A stretch of 64,000 bases of DNA, taken from positions 1 to 64,000 of the forward strand of contig JAAFJR010000005.1 of NCBI GenBank assembly GCA_013298945.1, written 5' to 3'. The stretch is from Polaromonas sp. Lineage in GTDB: Bacteria > Pseudomonadota > Gammaproteobacteria > Burkholderiales > Burkholderiaceae_C. The notes beneath the pieces are model-generated. The model did no database searches. It was not told the DNA's origin and saw nothing but the letters and a program-made list of their open reading frames with translations. Positions 26,981 through 36,471 of this stretch are shown one piece after another (the first letter of the stretch is position 1; each line of letters opens with the position of its first letter). Made by a program: the position numbers and the translations under genes.

Positions 26981-28045
26981 GTGATTATTGATGGCTTAAA
27001 TACAGCCTCTATCGCGCAAGCGGCAGACCTTATCGCCGCTGGTGGTTTGGTCGGCTTGCCTACAGAGACGGTTTATGGCTTGGCCGCAGATGCCGCCAAC
27101 GAAGCCGCCGTCGCCAAAATCTTCACCGCCAAAGGTAGGCCAAGTGAACACCCACTTATTGTCCACGTTGCGGATGCAGCCAGCGTCAGCCGTTTTGCAA
27201 GTGAGATTCCAGAATTCGCCCAAAAGATGATGGACGCCTTCTGGCCAGGCCCGCTCACCTTGATCTTGCCGCGTCACCCTGAAATCGCCGCCGCCGCCGC
27301 CGGTGGACAAACCTCCGTCGGCCTGCGTTGCCCGTCGCACCCCGTGGCGCTGGCCTTGCTCCAAGCCTGCGCCGCACGAGGCATCCACGGCCTAGCCGCC
27401 CCCAGCGCCAACCTGTTTGGCCGCGTCAGCCCGACCACGGCTGCGCATGTACAGGGTGAGTTCGGTGATGAGCTGTTGATTTTGAACGGCGGTGCTTGCA
27501 GCGTCGGCATCGAGTCCACCATCGTAGACTGCAGCCGTGGTGTGCCGGTTTTGCTACGCCCTGGGGTGCTGACGGCAGCACAAATTGAATTTGCTTGTAG
27601 GCAAAATTTAACCTCAAATTCGCTATCAAAAGAAGAGCTGCTTAGGCATCAAATACGCCGGCTAGAGGCTGATTCAGCACTCCTAGAGGCAGCTCCCCGT
27701 GAGATATTACCAGAAGCTCCAAGAGCTTCGGGCATGCTGGAATCCCACTACGCCCCCAAAGCCAAGCTGCGTTTGATGGACGCGAAAGCCCTGCAAACCG
27801 CGCTAGATATTTTGGGCACAGACGCAAAACACATCGCCGTTTACTCGCGCCAGCAAATGCAAAGCGCCTCCACAAACATCCTTTTGCGCCGCATGCCCGA
27901 AGACGACACCCTAGCCGCGCAGCAACTCTTTGCTACCTTGCGCGAGCTGGATCAACCTGATATCAAGCTGATCTGGGTAGAAACACCGCCTGAAGATGCG
28001 GTGTGGGACGGGGTGCGGGATAGGGTGACGCGGGCTGCGGCTTGA
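26981..28045 (+). CDS. L-threonylcarbamoyladenylate synthase, long (Sua5) form
   Basis: A 354-residue enzyme that makes threonylcarbamoyl-AMP for the t6A37 modification of tRNAs; TsaB, encoded at 35.3 kb, acts later in the pathway. The YrdC domain occupies residues 10-200 (LVGLPTETVYGLA, KGRPSEHPLIVHV, PSANLFGRVSPTTAAHV), and a C-terminal Sua5 domain about 240-354 (ASGMLESHYAPKAKL). The start is GTG. The linker between the domains contains a 48-bp repeat copy read as LSKEELLRHQIRRLE, a different frame from the other forward copies. Confidence 0.93.
   Translation: MIIDGLNTASIAQAADLIAAGGLVGLPTETVYGLAADAANEAAVAKIFTAKGRPSEHPLIVHVADAASVSRFASEIPEFAQKMMDAFWPGPLTLILPRHPEIAAAAAGGQTSVGLRCPSHPVALALLQACAARGIHGLAAPSANLFGRVSPTTAAHVQGEFGDELLILNGGACSVGIESTIVDCSRGVPVLLRPGVLTAAQIEFACRQNLTSNSLSKEELLRHQIRRLEADSALLEAAPREILPEAPRASGMLESHYAPKAKLRLMDAKALQTALDILGTDAKHIAVYSRQQMQSASTNILLRRMPEDDTLAAQQLFATLRELDQPDIKLIWVETPPEDAVWDGVRDRVTRAAA
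27622..27669 (+). repeat. 48-bp palindromic repeat, copy 6 (inside tsaC/Sua5)
   Basis: GCTATCAAAAGAAGAGCTGC then GGCATCAAATACGCCGGCTA and GAGGC. Codons begin at its second base. In the consensus this frame contains TAA and TAG; here the 5' arm reads TCAAAAGAAGAG and is open. Confidence 0.85.
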
Positions 28046-28048
28046 GAA

Positions 28049-29680
28049 TCATCCCCCCACCTTTACCGTCGTCTCCATCAAACTCCTAGTCACCACAGGC
28101 GGTGATTCGCCAATGTGAAACGCCAATTTGCGGTCGCGCAGGGCGACGTCGGCGGTAGTTACTCGGTCAAAGCGACGCAGGTGGTCGTTCCAAGATTCGT
28201 CGACGATCATTTCCACAAAGCGACTTGGTTCGTTGATATCATGCAACAGCTCCCAGGACAAAGCACCGTGCGATAAACGGCTGCGGCGGCCTTCTATCAT
28301 CAGGGCGCGAAACTCGGCAGCGCGAGCTGGGTCTATGCGGTATTCGACCATGATCATCACGTTGCCGTGTTTGGGCGGTTCGTCGGCTTGCGGGATATTG
28401 AAGGCTTTGGAGGGCGTGAGGTCGTCCACCATGCCTTGGCTGCGCATGAAGTGGTTGGCGGCAGCTGTGGCGATGACGCCCGTGAATGCTGCTGTGATCA
28501 GGCTGGTTTGCACACTGGTCATGCTTGCCAATTGCCCCCAAACAGCAGCGCCTGCCGCACTGGCACCCATGATGGACATTTGGTAGGTGGACATGCCGCG
28601 TGCGCGTACCCAGTCGGGCAAGCCCATTTGGGCGGAGGTGCTCAGCGTGTTGGCAGTGACGATCCAAGCTGAACCAGCCATTAACATAGCCAACACGGCC
28701 ACACCGCTGTGTGTGGTGAATGCCACCACGAGCATGGCGAGGGACAGCACAGCGATGCTGCACATGATCAATTTGTCGCGCGACATAGCGCGGCGCAATT
28801 GCGGCATAAATGCGGTGGATAGAATCGCGCCAGCCCCCATTGACGCCAGCAATAGCGTGAACGTACCCGCGCCACCGCCGTGCAGGTGGCTAGCAATCAA
28901 TGGCATCAAGGCTGAAAGTGCTGTTGAGCAGAAGAAAAATATTGAGATGCGCACCAACACACCTTTGAGGTGGTGCGATTGCGCCACATATTGCATGCCT
29001 ATACGCATGGCGCTGCTGAGTTTTTCACGTCCCAAGGGGTGCGTTTTATGCTCACGCTTCCAACGGGTGATGACAATGGCTGAGACAACGGACAGCACAG
29101 CATTCAGCAAAAATACCCAAGCACTGCCCAAGCTGGCAATGAGCGCTCCGGCTACCAAGGGACCAAGAATGCGGGCAGCGTTCATGGAAACACCGTTCAA
29201 TGCCAACGCAGCTGGCAGCTGTGGACGCGGCACTAGCTCTGGCACGATAGCTGCAAACACTGGCCAGCGCATGGCCAAACCAATGCCGTTGGCAAACACC
29301 AAAGCCAGCAAAACTGGTGGCGATATCCAACCCATAAATACAGTGATGCTAAGCAGGCTTGCCACCACAGCAATCCAAATCTGCGTGGTTAAAAAGTACT
29401 TTTTTCGGTCTAAGGTATCTGCCAGCGCACCGCTGGGAATGCCCAGCAAAAAAACCGGCAAACTCGCCGCTGTTTGCACCAAGGCAATCCACAAGGGGCT
29501 GGTGGTGAGCGATGTCATCATCCACGCGGCGGCCACGTCGCTCATCCACATGCAGACGTTCGCAATGAGCCAGGTTGACCACAACATGCGATAAACGGGA
29601 CGACGAAACGGGGCGAGTGGCGAGAGATCGTCGTCTGAGTTAGGCAGACTGCTTGAAGATTTCGTCGTATTTTCTGACAT
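28049..29680 (-). CDS. MFS exporter with C-terminal ABM-like domain (MFS_3/DUF894 type)
   Basis: About 543 residues. Twelve membrane segments run from RMLWSTWLIANVCMW to about residue 425. They include the MFS loop motif GALADTLDRKK. A soluble tail of about 90 residues follows (MIMVEYRIDPARAAEFRALM to VVTRSLME), resembling the dimeric alpha-beta barrel often fused to this exporter family. Family members export siderophores or other small molecules; the substrate here is unknown. I prefer ATG at 29680, six bases after the thiL stop, over an upstream in-frame start at 29704 inside thiL. No clear ribosome binding site, so translational coupling to thiL is likely. Confidence 0.83.
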   Translation of the reverse strand: MSENTTKSSSSLPNSDDDLSPLAPFRRPVYRMLWSTWLIANVCMWMSDVAAAWMMTSLTTSPLWIALVQTAASLPVFLLGIPSGALADTLDRKKYFLTTQIWIAVVASLLSITVFMGWISPPVLLALVFANGIGLAMRWPVFAAIVPELVPRPQLPAALALNGVSMNAARILGPLVAGALIASLGSAWVFLLNAVLSVVSAIVITRWKREHKTHPLGREKLSSAMRIGMQYVAQSHHLKGVLVRISIFFFCSTALSALMPLIASHLHGGGAGTFTLLLASMGAGAILSTAFMPQLRRAMSRDKLIMCSIAVLSLAMLVVAFTTHSGVAVLAMLMAGSAWIVTANTLSTSAQMGLPDWVRARGMSTYQMSIMGASAAGAAVWGQLASMTSVQTSLITAAFTGVIATAAANHFMRSQGMVDDLTPSKAFNIPQADEPPKHGNVMIMVEYRIDPARAAEFRALMIEGRRSRLSHGALSWELLHDINEPSRFVEMIVDESWNDHLRRFDRVTTADVALRDRKLAFHIGESPPVVTRSLMETTVKVGG

Positions 29681-29685
29681 GTTGA

Positions 29686-30705
29686 TTATTTGAAGTGGTC
29701 CCATGATCCATAGTTATTCGGCATGGATTGACCCTTTGCATTGATGAGTCTAAGTCCTAGATCAGCTTCTATCTGTCCGATACGAGTCACCGGTGTTTTG
29801 CTGGCTAGGGCTGCGGCTTGTACAGCTTGGCTTTGGCTCACAGGGGCGGTGAAGGCTAGTTCGTAGTCGTCACCGCCTGAAAATACATATTGCAGTTGGT
29901 TTTGAGAGGTAAGTTGAGGTATTAATTGGGTTGTAGTCTTGGTATTTATTGCCTGAGCAGCTATAAAATTAATAGTATTTAAATGTATGGCCGCTGAAGT
30001 ATCTATCGTTGCGCCAACCTGCGATTGTTTGAGGATATGCCCCAAATCGCCCAGCAAACCATCACTCACGTCAATTGCGCTGCTGGCAATGCAGCGCAAC
30101 GCTAGACCCAAATTTACGCGCGGGGTAGGGGTTTCTAAACGCTTTTTCGCTGCTGTGAAAGCATCAGCAGTGAGCGACACGTTTCCGCGCATAGCTTCCA
30201 ACGCCAAGCGTGCATCACCTACCGTGCCACTCACATAAATATCGTCTCCAGCCTGTGCGCCGCTGCGCAACAAAGCTTGTTGCTTAGGCACTTCACCAAA
30301 CACGGTGATGCACATGTTCAGCGGGCCTTGGGTGGTGTCCCCACCGATAAGGGAGCAGTTGTGCTCAGCCGCCAAAGCCAACAAGCCACGAGAGAAGGAT
30401 GCAAGCCAGGCTTCGTCAACTTTGGGCAGCGACAGCGCTAAGGTAAACGCCAGTGGTCTTGCACCGCAAGCTGCCAAGTCGCTCAAATTCACTGCGAGTG
30501 CTTTGTGACCTAGGGTAAACGGATCAACATCTGCAAAGAAATGCCTGCCCTCAACCAACATATCGCTAGAAATAGCCAATTGCATGCCAGCGGCGGGTTG
30601 CAGCAAAGCGCAGTCGTCACCAATACCAAGAGCAACCACTTCGTTAAATTGCATGGCGCGTGCTGGCGCTTTGAAGTAACGCTCTATCAGGTCAAATTCG
30701 CCCAT
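29686..30705 (-). CDS. thiL: thiamine-monophosphate kinase
   Basis: A 339-residue enzyme phosphorylating thiamine phosphate to the active diphosphate. The N-terminus MGEFDLIERYF, GIGDDCALL, DMLVEGRHF, NLSDLAACGARP, IGGDTT, AIDVSDGLLGDLGHI and SGGDDYELAF are all ThiL/AIR-synthase-fold motifs. Residues 244-259 ([16 protein letters not shown]) are a 48-bp repeat copy, sitting between the DVSDGL and GGDDYE segments in a variable part. Most members have about 320-330 residues. Confidence 0.95.
   Translation of the reverse strand: MGEFDLIERYFKAPARAMQFNEVVALGIGDDCALLQPAAGMQLAISSDMLVEGRHFFADVDPFTLGHKALAVNLSDLAACGARPLAFTLALSLPKVDEAWLASFSRGLLALAAEHNCSLIGGDTTQGPLNMCITVFGEVPKQQALLRSGAQAGDDIYVSGTVGDARLALEAMRGNVSLTADAFTAAKKRLETPTPRVNLGLALRCIASSAIDVSDGLLGDLGHILKQSQVGATIDTSAAIHLNTINFIAAQAINTKTTTQLIPQLTSQNQLQYVFSGGDDYELAFTAPVSQSQAVQAAALASKTPVTRIGQIEADLGLRLINAKGQSMPNNYGSWDHFK
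29929..29976 (-). repeat. 48-bp palindromic repeat, copy 7 (inside thiL)
   Basis: GGTATTTATTGCCTGAGCAG followed by CTATAAAATTAATAGT on the plus strand; the GCC arm is degenerate (TAGTCTT). It is read on the minus strand in the AINT frame. Confidence 0.88.
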
Positions 30706-30736
30706 TTATTTAAAATTCACTCAACTTTATTTAACT

Positions 30737-32773
30737 TTATTTATCTTCTTTAGCTGGCCATAAAAAGCTCAGCGGCTCACGGTTCAAGCGCTGCCACACA
30801 GCGCGGCGAATGCGCTGCCTCTCGCCCACGCTAACGTTATGCGCCCGCAGCGCCAATCTAAAAGCACAATAGTAACTGACACCCACGTTCAACGGCCCAA
30901 TCACGAAAATACCGGCAATTGCCCACAGTAAAGCGGTGCGTAATTCAGGCACATGCAGCACATCCCAACCGTATGTCGCAGCAGCAGCGGCGATTTGCCC
31001 TGTTGACAGCGTCACATGCCGCAGCTCTAGCCCAAAGCCTAAAAAGCTGGAAATGGCGGGTATCAAGCCGAGCATCATTCCTAAGGAAACACTGGCAGCA
31101 AAGCCCGATATATTTTTACGCATGAACAGTGCCCAACGCTCAGCTCGCGCTGCGCCAATGGCTGCCGTGATGCGTGGGTTAAACCGCATGGCAGAGTCCA
31201 AGCGGTGCAGCACAAACCAGTTTTCCGCCCAGCCTGCAAAAATGCTGGATAAAAACAGCACCACACCCGTGGCTACAGCAAACAAAGCCGTGGGTCCAAG
31301 TAGCGTGAGCGATGCCAAGGCATAGTGCGCTTCGGCGTGGTCTATCAAAGGTCTGCCTAAGCCCAGCTGCATCAAATAGCTGATGAGCAACACGCAGGGA
31401 ATGACCAAAGCCAAGTTGCCCGCAACAGCGGCGACTTGTGATCGCACCACGTGGGTCACTTCGTCGACAAAAGACGCCACCTCGTTGTCGCCAGTCAAAT
31501 CTTTGAGTTTGGCAGCCATAGCTGGCGCGGTCATCGCGGGCTGCTTGGTTGCCAGCGTCCAATGCAGCAATTGGATGGCGATGAAGCTCAGCGCGTAATT
31601 CACACCCCCAAAAAAGCCACCCCAAAAAGCTGAAAATCCTACAGCCAGCAGCAAGTATTTCACCAAAATGGTGATGGCCACCATGCCACCGCCACCCGCC
31701 GCTTTGCGCAGCATGTCCCAGTATTCAGCGCGGTTGCGGGTGATGTAGTTTCCTCCCGTTTCTGCGCTGCGGTCCGCCATTTTGGCGGCCAAGAGTGTGG
31801 TGTTGGAGGTGATTAAATCGCGCACACTTTGTCTATGCACGCCAATTTTTACCAAATGCGACAATAGCTTGGCGGTGTAGCTGTTGGGCCTGTCAGACAG
31901 CAAACAATCTAGCAATTCACGAATGCGCAGCACCCGTGCCCGCATTTCACGCAGGCGAAAAACGAGGCTAACGGAGATGCCGTGCTCATCCAAATGCGTG
32001 TAAACCGTCCCCGCAGCTTGGCGGCAAGTGTCTAGGCGGTCGCGAAACTTAGTGACGGTTTGTTCCAACGCAATGTTGTTTGCAATGACATCTTCGGCAG
32101 AAGAATCTGCACGAGACGTTAAAAATGCAGCTCGCAAATCATCTAAGTCAGCATCCAACCAATGAAATGGTCGGTCTTGCACGGCAGCAGGGCTCATGCG
32201 CGTACGTAACTCAGGTGAAAATCCGCTGGATCGAATATGGCCCACGCAAAAGGTGATGGCTTCTATAACCGTGTTTTGCCAATACGTCGTTTGCGTACGC
32301 GCGCTGTCACCAATGTCTGGCGTTTCTAACAATTCTGCAATGCGAGCCAGCGTCGCTTCATCCAACTCAGCCAACCATTGTTGGTCAAAACTTTTAGGTA
32401 AAACGAGTGAGAAGAGCACAGCGGCGTCAGTCGTCTCGGGTGTGGCTGGCAGAATTTTTAAGCGGATGCGCTCGAAAAATTCACTCACAAAAGCGCTGCG
32501 TTGTGCAAATCCATAGTCAGCCAACAAGCTGGATGCATCAACAATATGCAGCAACTGGTGCCACCATTGGCGAATGCGTGTTTGCAACTGCGGCCGAGCT
32601 TGCACCACGTCCAACAGCAAGTGCAAACGACTTATTGCAGCGCTGGTAGATTTTGCATCACCACGAATCCATGCGAACAGCTCGATCAACCACAAATGCC
32701 GCTGTGCCAGTGGCGCTTCTAGGTCGACCGCTTCCAGCAGTTCAGCTAAATCGCGTTTTTGGTGTTTACTCAT
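30737..32773 (-). CDS. Gcr-type 'site-specific recombinase' family membrane protein
   Basis: A 678-residue protein matching a family annotated as site-specific recombinase (Gcr of Neisseria). The N-terminal half is helical and soluble. The C-terminal half (from about residue 360) has six or more membrane segments (MVAITILVKYLLLAVGFSAF, LALVIPCVLLISYLMQLGLG and others). I see neither tyrosine- nor serine-recombinase catalytic motifs, and a membrane protein is unlikely to recombine DNA, so the name is doubtful. It overlaps dacB by eight bases, and thiL follows 31 bases downstream. Confidence 0.75.
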   Translation of the reverse strand: MSKHQKRDLAELLEAVDLEAPLAQRHLWLIELFAWIRGDAKSTSAAISRLHLLLDVVQARPQLQTRIRQWWHQLLHIVDASSLLADYGFAQRSAFVSEFFERIRLKILPATPETTDAAVLFSLVLPKSFDQQWLAELDEATLARIAELLETPDIGDSARTQTTYWQNTVIEAITFCVGHIRSSGFSPELRTRMSPAAVQDRPFHWLDADLDDLRAAFLTSRADSSAEDVIANNIALEQTVTKFRDRLDTCRQAAGTVYTHLDEHGISVSLVFRLREMRARVLRIRELLDCLLSDRPNSYTAKLLSHLVKIGVHRQSVRDLITSNTTLLAAKMADRSAETGGNYITRNRAEYWDMLRKAAGGGGMVAITILVKYLLLAVGFSAFWGGFFGGVNYALSFIAIQLLHWTLATKQPAMTAPAMAAKLKDLTGDNEVASFVDEVTHVVRSQVAAVAGNLALVIPCVLLISYLMQLGLGRPLIDHAEAHYALASLTLLGPTALFAVATGVVLFLSSIFAGWAENWFVLHRLDSAMRFNPRITAAIGAARAERWALFMRKNISGFAASVSLGMMLGLIPAISSFLGFGLELRHVTLSTGQIAAAAATYGWDVLHVPELRTALLWAIAGIFVIGPLNVGVSYYCAFRLALRAHNVSVGERQRIRRAVWQRLNREPLSFLWPAKEDK

Positions 32774-34247
32774 CTAGTACAGCCCATTCCACCAAGGCAT
32801 CCAGTGCTAGCCGTGCAGCGCTAGCGTTTGGATGGTTAATCAAGCCTACCACGCTGTAGCGCTTGCCACTTTTACCGATAGCGTAGCCTGCAACAGCAGC
32901 CACATCACGTAGCGTACCCGTTTTGAGCTGCGCATTGCCAATGGCGTTGACAGCGATGCCGCGCTTGGCCATGTTAGCGGCTGTACCGTCCACACCTGCT
33001 ACAGACAATGAATTGACGAAAACATCACTGTTTGGGCGGCTTGCCGCCAGGCGAAGCAGCTCGCTGAGAGATTGCGCTGTGATGCGCTCTTTGCGGCTTA
33101 GCCCAGATCCGTTGTCTAAAGTGGGCACTTTCACGGTTCGTACAAATCGCTCGCGCCACCAGTTGTTCACCGTGGTGGCTGAACGCACAAAATTACCCGT
33201 TCGCGGCGCTCCTGGTAAATGCAGTGAGCTATTAAAAGTTGAATACTGCGCACTTAGCGTTAAAAAAACCTGCTGCGCCATCACGTTGTTGCTGTATTTG
33301 TTCACATCTGCAATGATTTGCGACAGGGGCAACGATGGCGCTTGCCACAGCAGCAGCGCCGTGCGCGGCATGGTGCCGTAGCGAACCTTACCGTCCAGCA
33401 CGCCACCTGAAGCTTTGTGCATGGCTTTGACCACGCGAATGGCATAGCTCGCTGGCTCAACATAAGCAACAGGCCACGTGTTTTCACCACAGCGCACGCT
33501 ATAGCTGCCGCCAAATTGAACTTTGTGAGGGTTGGAAAAATCAGCACGCAAAGCACTACGCCAATCGCCACAGCCGTCAGTTGTGGCGGTGACTTGGGTA
33601 TCAATCGCAACATCGGCCATCGGTGGTTCACTTACAACGCGAATAGTTTGCGTTTGCGGGTCGGGTACAAATTTCAAAATCAGCGCTTTGAAGTTCACCA
33701 GCAGACCATCGGGTGCGCTGTTGTATGGGCGCATGGGCTCGCCGTCGAAATCTGCTGAATTCGTCTCTGGCAATTCAAACACGCTGTTGTCCAACACAAT
33801 ATCGCCCGTAATACGTTGAACGCCTAAAACTTGCAAGGTTTTGAAATTTTCCTCTATCCGCTCTAATACCCACTTAGGGTCGCCACCGCCTTTAATGATC
33901 AAATTGCCGTTCAAAACGCCTTTGCTAAGCGTTCCATCGGTGTAAAAACCAGTTTTCCAAGTGAAAGTAGGCCCCAAGATGTCCAAGGCAGAATAGGTCG
34001 TCACCAGTTTCATGACTGAAGCAGGGTTCATCGAAACAGCAGCTTTGTAGCTCAAGCGCGGTGATTTATCGCCGTTTAGCTCACGCACTTCAAAGCTGGC
34101 GGCATCTCGCGGCACGCCAGCGCGGGCAAGCGCTTGGGATATTGCACTGGGAATATTTTGTGAAGACGCTGGGCTGAGGGCTTGAGCAAAGGCAATTGTG
34201 CTGGCACTGCACCCGAGCAAGCAAGCGCATAAAAAGAAACGTTTCAT
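32766..34247 (-). CDS. dacB: D-alanyl-D-alanine carboxypeptidase/endopeptidase (PBP4 type)
   Basis: A 493-residue periplasmic class C penicillin-binding protein with a signal peptide (MKRFFLCACLLGCSASTIAFA). The serine-protease triad is visible: SVMK (near residue 77), SNN in YSNNVMAQ (near 315) and KTG in LKTGTLRDV. The large inserted domain between the first two motifs is typical of PBP4. It trims or cleaves cross-links in peptidoglycan. It lies upstream of the Gcr-type gene and diverges from an EamA transporter 33 bases away. Confidence 0.93.
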   Translation of the reverse strand: MKRFFLCACLLGCSASTIAFAQALSPASSQNIPSAISQALARAGVPRDAASFEVRELNGDKSPRLSYKAAVSMNPASVMKLVTTYSALDILGPTFTWKTGFYTDGTLSKGVLNGNLIIKGGGDPKWVLERIEENFKTLQVLGVQRITGDIVLDNSVFELPETNSADFDGEPMRPYNSAPDGLLVNFKALILKFVPDPQTQTIRVVSEPPMADVAIDTQVTATTDGCGDWRSALRADFSNPHKVQFGGSYSVRCGENTWPVAYVEPASYAIRVVKAMHKASGGVLDGKVRYGTMPRTALLLWQAPSLPLSQIIADVNKYSNNVMAQQVFLTLSAQYSTFNSSLHLPGAPRTGNFVRSATTVNNWWRERFVRTVKVPTLDNGSGLSRKERITAQSLSELLRLAASRPNSDVFVNSLSVAGVDGTAANMAKRGIAVNAIGNAQLKTGTLRDVAAVAGYAIGKSGKRYSVVGLINHPNASAARLALDALVEWAVLDE

Positions 34248-34280
34248 CAGACCATTATCCCGTGCCTTGATAATAGAGGC

Positions 34281-35276
34281 ATGTCAGTAATCAATTCGTT
34301 ACATTCAGCACCCCGTCAGCTCTCGCCCAAAGCCGTGGGCATCTTGTCTGCGGTGGTAACAATTTTAATTTGGTCTTCATTCATTGTCATCGCCCGCGCC
34401 TCTGCCAAAGGTAGTTTGTTACCGTTAGATATGGTTTTTCTACGTTTTATAGGCGCAGGCATGGTACTGCTGCCTTGGGGCTTGTGGATTGTGCGCAATC
34501 AGAAAAAAAACCTGCAGTCCTTAACTCAAGCATCATTAAACCTGCCATCGTGGCTGGGTTTGTCGCCCTACGGCCTAAAAATCACCGCTTTGGTTGGCAT
34601 ATTTGGTGGTGTGGTGTACGCCATGCTGGCCTACAGCGGTTTTTTCTTTGCACCGGCTGCGCACGCTAGTGTGTTGATGCCTGGCACCTTGCCGTTGTCT
34701 ACCGCATTGGTTGCCATGTGGTTACTGAAAGACCACATCACACCGACACGCGCCATTGGTCTAGGCTTGATTTTTTTAGGTGATTTGCTGGTAGGCGGCG
34801 CAAGCTTGCTCAAAGTGTTTGACGGTGGCGAGACTTGGAAGGGCGATTTGCTCTTCCTAGGCGCATCCACTTGCTGGGCGTTTTACTCGGTCAACGCCCG
34901 TAAATACGCGCTAGATGCGGTCAAAGCCACCATCGCTATTACCGTTTTCACAGCTGTAACGTACATACCTGTTTATGGATTGCTGGTGCTTTTTAAAGCC
35001 ATCAACTCACATTTAACCACTGCGCCCTGGGGAGAAATCGCGTTTCAAGCCGTTTACCAAGGCGTAGGCTCTGTGGTGATTTCAGGCATTACTTTTACCA
35101 AAATGATTCAATACTTCGGCCCAGTGCGCAGCACGATGATGACGGCGCTGGTACCCGGTTTGTCCGCACTTGGAGCGGTGTTTTTCTTGGGTGAGCCTTT
35201 GTCGTTGAACTTGATATTCGGTTTGGCGCTAGTGACTTCTGGGATTTTGTTTGGCGTGAGGGCCGCAAAAAAATGA
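34281..35276 (+). CDS. EamA family (DMT) transporter 1
   Basis: A 331-residue inner-membrane protein with ten membrane helices in two EamA repeats (VGILSAVVTILIWSSFIVIA and GDLLFLGASTCWAFYSVNAR starts). Substrate unknown. Its last four bases overlap the tsaB start (ATGA), so it is cotranscribed with tsaB-rimI. Confidence 0.88.
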   Translation: MSVINSLHSAPRQLSPKAVGILSAVVTILIWSSFIVIARASAKGSLLPLDMVFLRFIGAGMVLLPWGLWIVRNQKKNLQSLTQASLNLPSWLGLSPYGLKITALVGIFGGVVYAMLAYSGFFFAPAAHASVLMPGTLPLSTALVAMWLLKDHITPTRAIGLGLIFLGDLLVGGASLLKVFDGGETWKGDLLFLGASTCWAFYSVNARKYALDAVKATIAITVFTAVTYIPVYGLLVLFKAINSHLTTAPWGEIAFQAVYQGVGSVVISGITFTKMIQYFGPVRSTMMTALVPGLSALGAVFFLGEPLSLNLIFGLALVTSGILFGVRAAKK

Positions 35277-35968
35277 ATCTTCTTGCATTTGATACGAGTA
35301 CCGAGTCCATGTTCATCGCCGTGACAAATGGCATAAACACATGGCTACACACTTCAGAAGGCGGCGCTAAAACTTCAGCCGCCTTGATTCCCGCCATCAT
35401 GGCGTTGCTGAAAGAGGCAAATTTAAGCCTGCAACAGCTTGACGCCATCGTTTTTGGGCGCGGGCCGGGCTCGTTCACGGGGCTGCGCACAGCGTGTTCA
35501 GTCGCGCAAGGTTTGGCGTTTGGGGCGGGTGGGGCGGGTGGGATTCCCGTTTTACCGATCAATACTTTGCTGGCAGTGGCTGAAGAAGCTCGTTTCAGTT
35601 CAAGTTTCACGCAAATCCAAGCTGTTTTGGATGCCCGCATGGGCGAGGTTTACGCGGCAAGTTACGCCTACAAAGAAGGCGCTTGGGACGAGATTTCTGA
35701 CATTCAACTCTGCAAACCAGCTGATATGCATTTTGAAGCTGGCTTTCAGTTGGCAGGTAATTGTTTAGAAAATGCAAGCCGTATAGATTCCCTGCCTACC
35801 GCCACCGCCATGCTGCGCCTAGCGCCTGCGATGCTTGCCGCCGGTTTGGGCGTTTCAGCCGACCAAGCCTTGCCGTTATATGTGCGCGACAAAGTGGCGC
35901 AAACGACAGCTGAACGCGCTGATTTGAAAAATCAAGTCATCAGCCAAGCCTTAAAATCAGACGTATGA
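35273..35968 (+). CDS. tsaB: tRNA t6A-modification protein TsaB
   Basis: A 231-residue ASKHA-fold partner of TsaD, needed for threonylcarbamoylation of A37 in tRNAs. NLLAFDTSTESMFIAV at the start and GRGPGSFTGLRTACSVAQGLAFG are diagnostic. It works downstream of the Sua5-type enzyme at 27 kb. Overlaps on both sides by four bases with the EamA gene and rimI. Confidence 0.95.
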   Translation: MNLLAFDTSTESMFIAVTNGINTWLHTSEGGAKTSAALIPAIMALLKEANLSLQQLDAIVFGRGPGSFTGLRTACSVAQGLAFGAGGAGGIPVLPINTLLAVAEEARFSSSFTQIQAVLDARMGEVYAASYAYKEGAWDEISDIQLCKPADMHFEAGFQLAGNCLENASRIDSLPTATAMLRLAPAMLAAGLGVSADQALPLYVRDKVAQTTAERADLKNQVISQALKSDV

Positions 35969-36450
35969 ACGCGATTTTGAAGCCAAAAATAACGACTGAG
36001 GTGCAATTCCATGCGCTGACGGCAGCTTGGCTAGACCGCGTCCTGCAAATCGAAAACGCCGTCTACCCGCACCCTTGGAGCCGTGCAAATTTCGAAGATT
36101 CCATCAAAACCGGCTACCAAATGCAGGTTTTGACTACTTCAAATTCAGAGATTCTGGGCTATTTCATCGCTATGAAAGGCTTTGAAGAAGTGCATTTACT
36201 GAATATCACCGTGGCAGATTCGTTTCAGCGCCAAGGCTGGGCAAAGCTGATGTTGGATGCGCTCGCCGTTTGGTCGCGCGGGCAGGGTGCGGCGTGGCTG
36301 TGGCTGGAAGTGCGCGGCAGCAACGAGCGGGCGCAGCAGGTGTACCAGGCGCGGGGTTTCAAGCTGGTCAGCGTGCGGCAAGATTACTACCCCAAAGGCC
36401 CCAAAGCCAATGGCCGCGAAGACGCGATTGTGATGAGTCTAAAACTTTAA
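35965..36450 (+). CDS. rimI: ribosomal-protein S18 alanine N-acetyltransferase
   Basis: A 161-residue GNAT-fold enzyme that acetylates the N-terminus of S18. YPHPWSRANFEDSI, LLNITVADSFQRQGWAKLML (acetyl-CoA loop, here QRQGWA) and VYQARGFKLVSVRQDYYP match RimI. The ATG overlaps the tsaB stop; tsaB-rimI is a common pair. Confidence 0.94.
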   Translation: MNAILKPKITTEVQFHALTAAWLDRVLQIENAVYPHPWSRANFEDSIKTGYQMQVLTTSNSEILGYFIAMKGFEEVHLLNITVADSFQRQGWAKLMLDALAVWSRGQGAAWLWLEVRGSNERAQQVYQARGFKLVSVRQDYYPKGPKANGREDAIVMSLKL

Positions 36451-36471
36451 ATACGGCTCTAAAATACCACT

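Noticed and set aside
28587-29594. Long plus-strand ORF (335 codons) opposite the MFS exporter
   Set aside because: It lacks recognisable protein features, has biased composition typical of an antisense frame, and the minus-strand MFS gene is clear.
30737-32773. The Gcr-type 'recombinase' as the mobiliser of the 48-bp repeats
   Set aside because: It shows no catalytic recombinase motif and is a membrane protein in a conserved neighbourhood; nothing links it to the repeats.
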